Of a stretch of DNA of 64,000 nt, positions 16,747-26,846 are shown piece after piece. This stretch comes from Gottschalkiaceae bacterium SANA (GTDB taxonomy: Bacteria; Bacillota; Clostridia; Tissierellales; GPF-1). The first letter of the stretch is position 1. Each line of letters starts with the position of its first letter. The notes beneath the pieces were generated by a model that saw only the letters and a list, made by a program, of their open reading frames with translations, searched no databases and was not told the DNA's origin. Where the stretch lies: positions 806,001-870,000 of the forward strand of contig AP028876.1 of NCBI GenBank assembly GCA_036323355.1, given 5' to 3'. Position numbers and translations under genes: made by a program.

Positions 16747-19700
16747 ATATATTTCAAAAATAATTATTAACTATTTTAGTTCTATAAATCTTCAAACAGG
16801 GCAAAGATTTAGTTTGCAATTTGAGCAAAATGAGCGCGTCACGAATATGTATAATAGTATACGAAATACGGCGAAAGGTATGGGGTATGAAATTGTTGAG
16901 TTTCAATATAAAGAGGATTATTGTACGTATTGTATAGAAATTAATAACATCCGATTGTTAGTAGCACAAAAAAGTGAAGATGTTCGTGAAGATTTTTTGA
17001 CTTTTCTGCGTAATCAAATAGGTACCAAAGAAGAACCGTTTAGGAATACTGCACTATTAATATTACATGACACTAATTTAGATAGTATCATTGGGGGTTC
17101 AAAACGTCTGGAATCAGAAGGTATGCCATTACATCTTCGTTCAATTGAAAGAAACTTAAATGAATCAATTGAAACCTCAAAGTTAAATGAGTATGACAAA
17201 AGAATTATTAAGTTATATCTTGAGAGAACTAGAGACGATGTGTATGAAAGTAGTAGTTCGATTTTTGATTATAAAAGTATATACAGTGTATTAGAGATGG
17301 GTTTTATCGAGGAAAATAAATTTAAGGAATTTGGAATGTTCCGAGATAGTTCATTGGGATTTTTTTCAAATAATAAAGACAAAGCTTTAGATGCCCGTAT
17401 TAATGATAATATGAGTATTTATAATACAATTGATCAAATACATAAGTATTCTGATCTTAATGAGCTGGAACAATATTTTGAACATGCTGGTGTTAATTTA
17501 TTAGAGAAAGATGATTGGTACGATAATGAATATGATAAGGTTAGTCAATTAAAAGAAAAACATGATAAACAAATTAATCCGATTTACTGTGAAAATGACT
17601 TAATTAGAGATAATCCATCCATTGAAATATGGGATCGTCCAGATGGACTAACAAAAGCAAAACAAAGGAAACGTCATATCATCGTTTTTAATGAAAATGC
17701 TGAAGATAAGATTGTTGTATCACTGCGATTTAATGCAAAAGTAGAACAGAATTTTGTTATAAATGATAACAAAAAGGTTGAGGCAAATACAAATAATCAA
17801 TTATTGAAAATCACATTCAGTAAATTTTTGAATGGAATAGCAAGCACTAAAATCATGTATTACAATATAACTTTTCATATTATTGTTGTCAATGTTAGTT
17901 CTAGTATTTTTGGAAGTATTAAAGGTAAATATCAAGTTAATGTTAGCAAGAAGAAACCTGTACGAATTGATATTATTGACGACAAAGACCATTTAATATT
18001 GAATCAAGGATATGATGAAACACAAGTATTATATTTGAATGAGCAAATTTCTGAAGCGGAAATATGTCCAGAACAAGAACTGAAAATTTACAAAAATAAT
18101 AATGCTCATGAGAGCATAGAACTTTATGAGCTGTATCTAACTATTAATGGGACTATAATTCCGTTTGGATTCAAAAATGAAATGGTTCAAATCAACAGAA
18201 TTACTGCATATGAAGTCTGGGTTAAAAAGAAAATCTCATCACAAAGTTTTCAATATGAAAAATCGATTGAAGCAAATGAACGTGTAAAACTGATTCATGG
18301 AACTAGAGTATACTACCCAACAAGCGAATTCAGAAAGTTGCTTGATTATGAAGAACAGTATATTAATTCAGATGCGATTGCTTTTAATATACACAATAAT
18401 GAATTCCAAGCGATAGAATGTCGATTGCCTGAGGACTTGGAATCGGCGTATTTAGATGTGAAAAATTATTTTAAACATAGCAATACATTACCAAGTCTGA
18501 CAAGCTACAGTGAAGAATTAACTAGAAAAGCGAATAAATTTATTCAATGTTATTTTAAGTATTTGGATGAGCTTAGTAGTAATGACAATCCTCTAAAAAA
18601 TGTGTACAAGGAGATTAATAAACTAGGGATCGTAAAGGAAATTAATGGTGAGAATAAAATATACTTCACCCCGCTTCACCCAGTTAATTTAATGTATCAA
18701 ATTATGGCGAAAGAATTAACGAATAACAATGATTTTAATAATAACGTTGAACCTTTCATTGGCCATATGAATTTAATCCCTTATATCTTTGATAAGAGTG
18801 AAGTGTTATTCAAGGCGATTGACAATGGTACGATTGAATGGACTACCTTTGTAGAAAATGAAAATTCAAAATATAATTCTTCGAATAAATATACTCCTCG
18901 GATTGTATCTAGTAAAATTAAAGAGTTTACGACACATTTTGGTTATTTGTTTATTAGTGAACTTGCGCCTTTAAAGATTGGTATAGTTAATCTTGGCGAT
19001 TGTAAAGAGATCGTACAGGGTATATTTGAGTATTATATAAATGAACTAAAGAATCATTTGATTGAAGAACTACGGCCAATAGAAGTTTATATTTATGACG
19101 ATACAGGAACATATAATATATTTGAAGAGCTTTCATGCTATGATGATGCAGCAAAAATCAAAGAAAACTTTGGATTCAACCTTAATACAAAGAAATATAA
19201 TGAAGATGATGTACTATCCATGTATCGTACAAAAGTGCATTTTTTCAAATTGCACCTAGAGAAATTAGAGTACAATCATTTGATATTTTACAAAATGAAT
19301 GATCAAGTTACAACTGGTACAAATAATATGGAGAAAATTGATACTGGCATATCGTTGAACGGGATGATTTCAAATGTACCTTCTGTTTTTATTGAGAATG
19401 AGTATGTTACTGGGTTTGGATCTAAGAATCTAAAATATGAGAATGATGATTTTTTAAAAAGGCTTACGAGATATAATTCTTTTGTAGAATATATTAATAA
19501 GTTGGTTCCATATAATAATAAAACGGTTTTAGCAACGGCAATCTCTGCGCAGGAAAACTGTATGTTGAAACAAATATATAAGAAATCTCATTGGGTTACT
19601 TTTATTGATCCAAAAGTTGATTTGAATTATTTCTTAGCCGGAGATAATGCGGGTGAACTAATGATTATCCATTATAGTGATCAATACACTTCAAGTAGTG

Positions 19701-21886
19701 GATATGATGCGATTACTGTAACACAAAAATCAAAAATTTATACGAAAGTCATTCAAGAATTCTTAACTAAAGAAACTGATTATGCAGAGGAGTGCGATCT
19801 CAAAGAGATTGTTAATTCATTTAATGTATTTAATGGAGAATGGTTATTAAGGTTGATTTCACGCGAATTGATGGGCTCTCGTGACCAGTTTTCGAGAGAA
19901 AAGCTCAGCTTATTTTCGGCAGTTAAGTTATATCTTGCATATAATGTAAAGGCAGATGAACTCTGGATACCAATTTCTTTTGAAGAAATAATAAGGGTTT
20001 CAGGGGCTACGGGATTGTCACAAAGTGATTCAATATTTAATCCTAAGAAATTTAAGCAAATAGGTTCTTTTTCTGATGATATATTAATGATTGGCATAAA
20101 GAAGACTAATGATGATATTCAAGTCATGTATTATCCAATCGAAGTTAAGATCGGGAATAATGGAAATACAGTTTTAAAAAAAGCAGAGGAGCAAGTAAGA
20201 AAAACAACTATATTATTGAGAGATGAATTAGTTAGATCGAATTCGTTCTACGGAAAACTACTTCGAAACCAGCTAATCACCTTAGCATTAACTCAAATGC
20301 ACAAAATCAGTTTATATAATATTTGGAACGAGAAACATTGGGAAGATACGTTGAATGGAGAAGATATAAATAAGTTATTAAGTGATGAATATACACTTGT
20401 GGATCGACTTGATGGATTAAATAAAGACTGTGGGATCATTACATTTACAAAGCATACCTATAAGAGAGAGGAACCTAGGATTATCAATAGAGATGTGACG
20501 ATCGAGCATTTTGAGTGCCCATTGAATGATGCATATAAATATCTTTCAATTGGATTGAAAGATATTTATAAGCTCTATTTTGGATGCGAATTTAATGGGG
20601 AGAATTTGTCAAGCCACATAGAAGAGTACAGACCGTTTATTCCAATTCAAGTAGATGCTACTATCAATCCGGAGATTAAATTTCAAGATGAAATTGATCG
20701 AAATGAAATTCCGAATCATGTGGCCATACCTATTGGAAATAACCTCGGGATGGAAATAGTATTTGGAGAGGACCCACTAGACAATAAAGATATAATTTGG
20801 GAACCAAATTATACGAATAAAGTTATGCATACAAATACTGGGATTATTGGAACTATGGGTACAGGGAAGACTCAATTTACTAAATCGTTAATCACGCAGA
20901 TTAAACAGCAGGATCCGTTTAATGTTAATAATCAAGAAATTGGTATATTGATATTTGATTATAAGGGTGATTATGTAAAAGAAGATTTTACGGAGGCTAC
21001 GAAGGCAAAAGTATATAATTTGTATAATTTGCCTTTTAACCCTTTAAGTATTTATAAAGGAAAGACGTTTAAGCCTATGTTACCTCTACATGTGGCAAGT
21101 GAATTGCGTGATACTATAGCAAATGCGTATTCATTGGGAAATGTGCAAAAAAACACATTGAGTGTAGTCTTGGAAAAGGCATATGAGAGTATGGGGATAA
21201 TTGCATATGATGAAAGTACTTGGTCGAAACCGGCACCTACAATTGATAAGTTGTACAGAATTTATAATGCTGAAGAATATCCAACATCAGATTCATTATA
21301 TGCGGCACTTAATGAGTTAAATAAATATAGAATATTTGAAGCCGATGCAAATAAAACAAAACCATTATTTGATTTGATTAATGGTGTTACTGTCATTAAT
21401 CTTGCTGGCTACTCTGAAAGCATTCAAAACTTGATTGTTGCAATTACATTAGATACATTTTATGCTCAAATGCAAGCAGCAGGTCATAGTGAAATAGAAG
21501 GAGAATATCGCCAGTTGACAAAAATGATACTGGTTGATGAGGCGGATAATTTTTTAAGCAAAAACTTTAATTCGATTAAGAAAATACTTAAAGAGGGTAG
21601 AGAGTTTGGAGTGGGTGTTGTTCTCTCTACGCAGTTTCTTACACATTTTTCATCCAGCACCAATGATTATTCACAATATATTCTTACATGGGTAATTCAT
21701 AAGGTGAATCAGATCTCAAATAAAGAAATTGGGAATATATTTAGTGTTACAGATAAATCAGAACAAGATGTTTTGGTTAATAAAGTTAAAAATTTGGAGA
21801 AGCATTATAGCTTAGTTAATCTAGGTGGTAGTAATGAACCTTTATTTATTCGAGATCGGGCATTTTGGGAACTTATGGGAAAATGA
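16730..21886 (+). CDS. dptH: DptH, large HerA/FtsK-type ATPase of the phosphorothioation restriction system
   Basis: About 1718 residues. The start at ATG 16730 is set by GCGGGG 9 nt upstream; a second ATG at 16721 lies too close to that site. The first 1350 residues carry no obvious catalytic motif, apart from a possible nuclease-like IEVKIGNNG segment near 1140. The C-terminal 350 residues form a P-loop ATPase: Walker A GTMGTGKTQ near 1373, Walker B MILVDEADNF near 1599, and a later sensor-like VVLSTQFL. This domain order fits DptH, the DNA-processing component of DptFGH. Downstream, a shared terminator separates it from the convergent dnd operon by only 37 bp. Confidence 0.88.
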   Translation: MSEFYKYISKIIINYFSSINLQTGQRFSLQFEQNERVTNMYNSIRNTAKGMGYEIVEFQYKEDYCTYCIEINNIRLLVAQKSEDVREDFLTFLRNQIGTKEEPFRNTALLILHDTNLDSIIGGSKRLESEGMPLHLRSIERNLNESIETSKLNEYDKRIIKLYLERTRDDVYESSSSIFDYKSIYSVLEMGFIEENKFKEFGMFRDSSLGFFSNNKDKALDARINDNMSIYNTIDQIHKYSDLNELEQYFEHAGVNLLEKDDWYDNEYDKVSQLKEKHDKQINPIYCENDLIRDNPSIEIWDRPDGLTKAKQRKRHIIVFNENAEDKIVVSLRFNAKVEQNFVINDNKKVEANTNNQLLKITFSKFLNGIASTKIMYYNITFHIIVVNVSSSIFGSIKGKYQVNVSKKKPVRIDIIDDKDHLILNQGYDETQVLYLNEQISEAEICPEQELKIYKNNNAHESIELYELYLTINGTIIPFGFKNEMVQINRITAYEVWVKKKISSQSFQYEKSIEANERVKLIHGTRVYYPTSEFRKLLDYEEQYINSDAIAFNIHNNEFQAIECRLPEDLESAYLDVKNYFKHSNTLPSLTSYSEELTRKANKFIQCYFKYLDELSSNDNPLKNVYKEINKLGIVKEINGENKIYFTPLHPVNLMYQIMAKELTNNNDFNNNVEPFIGHMNLIPYIFDKSEVLFKAIDNGTIEWTTFVENENSKYNSSNKYTPRIVSSKIKEFTTHFGYLFISELAPLKIGIVNLGDCKEIVQGIFEYYINELKNHLIEELRPIEVYIYDDTGTYNIFEELSCYDDAAKIKENFGFNLNTKKYNEDDVLSMYRTKVHFFKLHLEKLEYNHLIFYKMNDQVTTGTNNMEKIDTGISLNGMISNVPSVFIENEYVTGFGSKNLKYENDDFLKRLTRYNSFVEYINKLVPYNNKTVLATAISAQENCMLKQIYKKSHWVTFIDPKVDLNYFLAGDNAGELMIIHYSDQYTSSSGYDAITVTQKSKIYTKVIQEFLTKETDYAEECDLKEIVNSFNVFNGEWLLRLISRELMGSRDQFSREKLSLFSAVKLYLAYNVKADELWIPISFEEIIRVSGATGLSQSDSIFNPKKFKQIGSFSDDILMIGIKKTNDDIQVMYYPIEVKIGNNGNTVLKKAEEQVRKTTILLRDELVRSNSFYGKLLRNQLITLALTQMHKISLYNIWNEKHWEDTLNGEDINKLLSDEYTLVDRLDGLNKDCGIITFTKHTYKREEPRIINRDVTIEHFECPLNDAYKYLSIGLKDIYKLYFGCEFNGENLSSHIEEYRPFIPIQVDATINPEIKFQDEIDRNEIPNHVAIPIGNNLGMEIVFGEDPLDNKDIIWEPNYTNKVMHTNTGIIGTMGTGKTQFTKSLITQIKQQDPFNVNNQEIGILIFDYKGDYVKEDFTEATKAKVYNLYNLPFNPLSIYKGKTFKPMLPLHVASELRDTIANAYSLGNVQKNTLSVVLEKAYESMGIIAYDESTWSKPAPTIDKLYRIYNAEEYPTSDSLYAALNELNKYRIFEADANKTKPLFDLINGVTVINLAGYSESIQNLIVAITLDTFYAQMQAAGHSEIEGEYRQLTKMILVDEADNFLSKNFNSIKKILKEGREFGVGVVLSTQFLTHFSSSTNDYSQYILTWVIHKVNQISNKEIGNIFSVTDKSEQDVLVNKVKNLEKHYSLVNLGGSNEPLFIRDRAFWELMGK

Positions 21887-21893
21887 TAAAAGA

Positions 21894-21926
21894 AAAGGAA
21901 AGAAGACTAGCTTCTTTCCTTTTTTA
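21894..21926. terminator. Bidirectional terminator between dpt and dnd operons
   Basis: AAAGGAAAGAAG / CTTCTTTCCTTT is a 12-bp perfect stem with an ACTAG loop. T follows on the plus strand, and the A-rich 5' side gives a U run on the minus strand. It sits between the dptH stop and the dndA stop, so it can serve both convergent operons. Confidence 0.85.
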
Positions 21927-23057
21927 GATGGAAAATAGTTTTAAGTGTTGTGTTAGCATTGTAAGCAGGTGATTAAGATTTATACCAGGTTGTTTTGAGA
22001 GTGTAATTCTAAGTGTGTTCTCTGATAGAGTGTGGATATTTTCAAGAACATAGGATGGTTCTCCTAGTCCGCAAGCCGAACCACTCGAGAAGGCATATTC
22101 ATCACTAAGTCTTTTAATTAAAATTTCATTACTGATTCTAGGTATCGTTATACTAATGATACCTGGAATTTTGTTATCTAGATCACCGTTGACTGATGCC
22201 TCTGAAATTGCCTCTTTTAATTCTTTAATGAAGTCTGCCTCAATTTTTTCCATGCGCGGAATATAAGTATCCATATCTCGTTTAGCAACTTCGCATGCTT
22301 TGCCAAATCCGACAATATTATGCATGGCATGAGTACCTGCTCGGAGCATATCCTCTTGAGAACCACCGTGAAAAAGAGGAGTGATTTGAGGTTTCAATCC
22401 ATATTCATCATTCTTGATGTAGACTGCACCCGTGCCTTTCGGACCATATATTTTGTGTGCGGAGCAAGTTAGGAAATCGATGTTTGTTTTTTGTAGATTA
22501 ACAGCCACTTTACCAATGACTTGTGTTGCATCTGTATGAAATAGAACATTATGTCGTTTGCAGATTTTTGAAATTTCATCTATTGGTTGAAGAGTTCCGA
22601 TTTCGTTATTCCCCCACATAATAGTGACTAGAATTGTCTCATCAGTAATTGCTTGTTCAAGCTCTTCTATAGATATTCTTCCTTTTTGATCTACGGAAAG
22701 ATAGGTAACTTGATAGCCTTTTGCTTCAAGGTATTTGCATGGTTCAAGAACTGCTTTATGTTCAATACATGTCGTAATGAGATGCTTACCTTTATTTTGA
22801 TAAGCATCGGCAACACCTTTAATGATCATGTTGTTGCCTTCAGTTGCACCAGAAGTAAAAATGATTTCGTTATTATCTTCTGCATGTATAAGATCTGAAA
22901 CAAGCGAGCGTGCTTGGCGTAACGCTTTCTTAGCACGCTCTGCTTGTGGATAATACTTGCTGGAAGGATTTCCATATTCAGTTTTCATATACTCAATCAT
23001 GGTTTCCAAGACCTCCGGGTCAAGGGGAGTAGTGGCAGCATTATCCAAGTAAATCAT
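21924..23057 (-). CDS. dndA: DndA/IscS-like cysteine desulfurase
   Basis: 377-residue PLP enzyme that takes sulfur from L-cysteine and passes it to DndC for backbone phosphorothioation. Visible hallmarks are YLDNAATTPLD at the N-terminus, the PLP lysine motif CSAHKIYGPKG near 202, and the sulfur-accepting cysteine in FSSGSACGLGEPS near 323-335. It is the last gene of the dnd operon. Its ATG overlaps the dndE stop by 1 bp. Its placement at the operon end, rather than divergent from dndBCDE, differs from the Streptomyces arrangement. It could also serve housekeeping Fe-S assembly, including the cluster of DndC. Confidence 0.92.
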   Translation of the reverse strand: MIYLDNAATTPLDPEVLETMIEYMKTEYGNPSSKYYPQAERAKKALRQARSLVSDLIHAEDNNEIIFTSGATEGNNMIIKGVADAYQNKGKHLITTCIEHKAVLEPCKYLEAKGYQVTYLSVDQKGRISIEELEQAITDETILVTIMWGNNEIGTLQPIDEISKICKRHNVLFHTDATQVIGKVAVNLQKTNIDFLTCSAHKIYGPKGTGAVYIKNDEYGLKPQITPLFHGGSQEDMLRAGTHAMHNIVGFGKACEVAKRDMDTYIPRMEKIEADFIKELKEAISEASVNGDLDNKIPGIISITIPRISNEILIKRLSDEYAFSSGSACGLGEPSYVLENIHTLSENTLRITLSKQPGINLNHLLTMLTQHLKLFSI

Positions 23058-23443
23058 TATAAGGTGCCTCCTTCAGCATAATTCATCAGGTTGATTAAGA
23101 ATTTTTCTGTATTTCCAGCATAATCATATTCAGCTTTTAGCATACGAATCCCGCGCTCAAGGTGAAGTTTGATGTAATGAGGGAAGTATTCTTCATCAGT
23201 TAGTTCACGTTCTTCTCGCTGAGAAATCAGTGATTTAAAGGTAGCATCGAAATTTCCAGTTAGTACATGACGATTGAATTCCAAACCGGAAACATCATAC
23301 TCCAATTCTTCCAATGGTTTTTGTTGCTTTACAGAAAGTGCTATTGCATATCGGCTAAGAATATTTGGAGTGATCTTCGTAGCATTCTTCAATTCAAGTA
23401 AGAGTTCTTGTGCTTTCCCTGAAGTTCGTAATCTAAATTGCAA
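23057..23443 (-). CDS. dndE: DndE, DNA sulfur modification protein
   Basis: 128 residues. It starts at TTG (23441-23443) with a near-perfect GGAGGTGAT ribosome site 8 nt upstream. The N-terminal FRLRTSGKAQELLLELKNAT and the central FNRHVLTGNFDATFKSLI segment are typical of DndE. The family forms small DNA-binding oligomers, and its role in sulfur insertion is still debated. It lies 0-1 bp from both neighbours in the operon, so it is translated in a coupled manner. Confidence 0.9.
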   Translation of the reverse strand: MQFRLRTSGKAQELLLELKNATKITPNILSRYAIALSVKQQKPLEELEYDVSGLEFNRHVLTGNFDATFKSLISQREERELTDEEYFPHYIKLHLERGIRMLKAEYDYAGNTEKFLINLMNYAEGGTL

Positions 23444-25426
23444 CTAAATCACCTCCGTTTTTTTCTCTACGACTGAACTGTTTAATTCGGCGTTAAACTC
23501 AATCTTATAGTGTTGAGCCATAAATGGTGCAAGAAGTTTTTCTTCCTTCACTCCAATTTCTGTATCAGTTGCGAGTACAATGACTTGTTCTCCGCAAGTT
23601 TTTAAGAATTGTGAAATGATATTTGCTTTATGGGAAGTGTCGAGTCTACCTAATAAAGTGTCAAACACCAAAGGGACTTGCTTCGTTGATGTTTTAAGCA
23701 TTCCATACAGTAATGATAATGCATAGATCTGCCGTTCACCCGCTGATAAATTCGAATGAGGAATGACCATATCTAATTTATTGATTAATTGAATTTCGCC
23801 TTGATTTTTCCCAATTCGAATTTCTTTAATAAAATCATCTTTTCTAATTAATGTATTAAAAATGTCTGTAGCAAATGCTTCTAGGTCGTGGAATCTAGTT
23901 TGCTTTGCTTGATCTTTATAGGTTTCTAAAGCCTGTTGAACTCTAATCACGACATCAAATATGTTTCTATCTTTACGAATTTTTTTTATCTCATCAGACA
24001 GTAATTTTATCTCTTCATTTAAACTCTCTAATGAGGTTTTACGTTCATTTTGTATGTCAGTTTGTGAGTCATGCTTAAGTTTTAGCTCCGTGATAGACGT
24101 TGATGCTTGTTTGATTTCTTCAAGAAGTGTGACAAGATCTTCACCCATTGTTGTTTCGAGCTCTTTATTAATGCGAGAGATTTTCTGGTTTTGGGTATGG
24201 ATTAATTCATAGTGTGATTGAAGATACTTATCTGGATAGTCTGGATTATTTATTTGTGATTTCAAGTGATGTATAAAAGCCTCATCCTCAGGAGAAATAT
24301 TATAACGGAAATTTTCTTTTAATTGTGGTCTGAATTCTTCAGAAAGCAATTGTAGAATTCGGGTTATTGCTTCTTTAGAAATTTTCATTTCTTCGTTCTC
24401 TAGTGTTTCAATAATTTGACTAGAAAGTTTTGGCTTTGTTAAAGCTTTAGATACAATAAGCTGATCTCGATATTCCTTTTCATTTAACAATGACTTTGAA
24501 AGCATATTGAGTTCATCTTTCAAAATATAAAAAGGCAATAACTCATGAATGAATTCTTTTGTTTTTTGATGCATCTCTTCTTTTATTTGTGTTGCATGTT
24601 GAAGCTCTGAGCGAAGTCTTGCAGACTCTTCTTTTTTAAGTCCACCCATTGTGTGATAAAACATTTCCCTTTCTTCAAGATCAGTTTCGGCATGTTGGAT
24701 TTTCAGACCTAGACGATCGATTTGAATTTCATTATCTTTGAATTGATCGAGGATAGTTTGTTTTTTTGACATCAGATTCGTATATTTTTTTTGGTTTTCA
24801 TCGAGGGTGTTGTAAACTGTTTTCCGATGAACATAATTGGTTAAATCAGTTTGCAGTTGAGAGAATAAATCTAGATTATATAGGGATTCAAAGATTTCGG
24901 TTAAATCATCTGTGCCATTTTTTAAGAGAAAAAGTTTTTCGATTTTTTCGCCATCAAAAAAATAAATATCAAATAAAGATGGTGGAATAAGTTTTTGAAG
25001 GTATTGGAAAAACTCGACTGTTTCCTTGCCACTTAGGGTGTCATCATTTTTTAAAACGACAAGGTTTTCTTTCAATTTTCGACGTTTTGAGTAATGCCAG
25101 TTGCGATGAATTTCATAGCTTTGTACAGTTTGATCTTCTGTTAATTCAAAAGATAAATGAATGGAATAAGTCTGTGTAAGATCTTTTTTTGCATACTCAT
25201 TTAGTTTAGTTTCGACATAAGCATAGTAGGGGGCGGAATACCCTTGGTAACCTAAGAACATTGGTCCATAAAGACAGAGCTTTAAAGCGTTTAAAAGTGT
25301 TGTTTTACCAGCACCATTTTTCCCGCTGATTAGAATTAGATTCTTTTCTGGCGTCACAGAAAAATCATATTCATGTTGATTCTTATAAATTCCAAAATTA
25401 TTGAGCGTAATCTTCTTCAGTTTCAT
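23444..25426 (-). CDS. dndD: DndD, SMC/Rad50-like ATPase of DNA phosphorothioation
   Basis: 660 residues. Walker A is SGKNGAGKTTLL near 36-47. A central coiled coil spans about 200-490, the ABC signature LSAGERQIYALSLLYG lies near 555, and Walker B/D-loop VFDTLLGRLD near 585. This is an SMC-type ATPase thought to supply energy or DNA nicking for sulfur insertion. ATG 25426 is preferred because GAGG lies 11 nt upstream; ATG 25438 would have no spacing. It overlaps dndC by 29 bp. Confidence 0.92.
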   Translation of the reverse strand: MKLKKITLNNFGIYKNQHEYDFSVTPEKNLILISGKNGAGKTTLLNALKLCLYGPMFLGYQGYSAPYYAYVETKLNEYAKKDLTQTYSIHLSFELTEDQTVQSYEIHRNWHYSKRRKLKENLVVLKNDDTLSGKETVEFFQYLQKLIPPSLFDIYFFDGEKIEKLFLLKNGTDDLTEIFESLYNLDLFSQLQTDLTNYVHRKTVYNTLDENQKKYTNLMSKKQTILDQFKDNEIQIDRLGLKIQHAETDLEEREMFYHTMGGLKKEESARLRSELQHATQIKEEMHQKTKEFIHELLPFYILKDELNMLSKSLLNEKEYRDQLIVSKALTKPKLSSQIIETLENEEMKISKEAITRILQLLSEEFRPQLKENFRYNISPEDEAFIHHLKSQINNPDYPDKYLQSHYELIHTQNQKISRINKELETTMGEDLVTLLEEIKQASTSITELKLKHDSQTDIQNERKTSLESLNEEIKLLSDEIKKIRKDRNIFDVVIRVQQALETYKDQAKQTRFHDLEAFATDIFNTLIRKDDFIKEIRIGKNQGEIQLINKLDMVIPHSNLSAGERQIYALSLLYGMLKTSTKQVPLVFDTLLGRLDTSHKANIISQFLKTCGEQVIVLATDTEIGVKEEKLLAPFMAQHYKIEFNAELNSSVVEKKTEVI

Positions 25427-26846
25427 GTAAATCCACATCCTCTTTTGCTGTAATTAATTGATCCATAACTATATCTTCATGTATCCAGTCTTGTCTCAAG
25501 ACACTACCTAATTTATCCATAACCCCTTTGCGAGATTTAAGACCATAAAATTCTTGTTCAAGAGTGATAAGCTTTTTAAGAAGTTCTGGTTCTAAATTTT
25601 CGTTTTGTGCGATTTCTTCCAACAAACGTACTTCATTTTTTGTGAAGACAGATTGTGCACTTTTTGGAACTTCGATTCGTTGGCCTTTGATCTCTTCATA
25701 AATAGTAATCGCTTGATTTTCCCAATCGCCAATTGCAGTCCAGTATTTTTGGATTTGTTTCACCTCTTCAGTTGTAATTAATGGTGTTTTTGGTCCAGAG
25801 ATGACTTGTTCTAAATACTCAATTTCAGCTTTTAAAAGTTCGCGAAGCATTTTTTTTCTGGCTTCAAGTGTATATGGGCCTAATCCTCGTTTTGGACCTT
25901 CCTTTGTGTTTAAAAGATAAATGCTACCATTCATACGACGATTCATTCGATTTTCAGGGAGATTACGCATTTTAGCAATTGTGTTTCTGACTTTTAAAAG
26001 AGGTATTAATTCCCTATGTCCGCTTTTGATAAAACCAGTTAATGATTTATCTTGTTGTACAACAGTACAGCACCAACATCCAAAACGACTATTGCCACAA
26101 GATGGAGCATCTTTATCGATCTGTAGTGGACAATCTGCTGCATCAGTTGCATCGTTATATAGGGCTAAAAGTTCACGATTATCGGCTCCCCATGGTGATT
26201 TTACCTGCATGAGATATGTCCAGACATCATCGAGTGAAAACATTTCGATTGGTGCATAGACATATGCGTTATTTGTTGTAACGTGTTTTTTTAGAATTTT
26301 CCCTTCGATTGTATGTTTATCAATTGTTCCAGCACGAGAAGAACTCTCTTGTCTTCTAACACCTAAAACGACAATGACTTCTCCAAATTGGTCAATTTTT
26401 TCAGCTATGAAACGGTCTATCGGATTAATCTTTAAACGATCGGTACACCAGCGGAACTTCTGCCGTGGACTTGGATAGCCTTTCCCAATGAGAAGTGACC
26501 AGAAGGTGTCAGTGATTAATGGGGTTACAAAGACAGCTTCAATGGGTAGCTCATTAATATTGGCATAGCTGTTTATTAGATGGTGCTGTTTTACTACAAA
26601 TTGATCAATCAAAGGATTTTCAACCAAAGTATTTGAAGACACAATATATATTTTTTTTATTCGTTTTTCTTTAGGTAGTTCATTGATTGCATTAATGACT
26701 AATTGAACAGTTGCAGTTGAATCTTTTCCACCGCTATATCCAATAACCCAAGGACGCCGGTCGTTTAAATAAACTTTCTGAATTTCTCTATGGCGTAAGG
26801 CAATGGCTTTTCGTAGTCCATGTTCTTGCAAATAATCGTTTTTCAT
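25398..26846 (-). CDS. dndC: DndC, PAPS-reductase-like sulfurtransferase
   Basis: 482 residues. The PP-loop SGGKDSTATVQL is near 39-50. Cysteines of the DndC Fe-S site are at CPLQIDKDAPSCGN and FGCWCC near 235-260. The family shows ATP pyrophosphatase activity and carries a 4Fe-4S cluster assembled by DndA. It activates the DNA phosphate for replacement by sulfur. The ATG follows directly on the dndB stop, and AAGGAG lies inside the dndB tail. Confidence 0.93.
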   Translation of the reverse strand: MKNDYLQEHGLRKAIALRHREIQKVYLNDRRPWVIGYSGGKDSTATVQLVINAINELPKEKRIKKIYIVSSNTLVENPLIDQFVVKQHHLINSYANINELPIEAVFVTPLITDTFWSLLIGKGYPSPRQKFRWCTDRLKINPIDRFIAEKIDQFGEVIVVLGVRRQESSSRAGTIDKHTIEGKILKKHVTTNNAYVYAPIEMFSLDDVWTYLMQVKSPWGADNRELLALYNDATDAADCPLQIDKDAPSCGNSRFGCWCCTVVQQDKSLTGFIKSGHRELIPLLKVRNTIAKMRNLPENRMNRRMNGSIYLLNTKEGPKRGLGPYTLEARKKMLRELLKAEIEYLEQVISGPKTPLITTEEVKQIQKYWTAIGDWENQAITIYEEIKGQRIEVPKSAQSVFTKNEVRLLEEIAQNENLEPELLKKLITLEQEFYGLKSRKGVMDKLGSVLRQDWIHEDIVMDQLITAKEDVDLHETEEDYAQ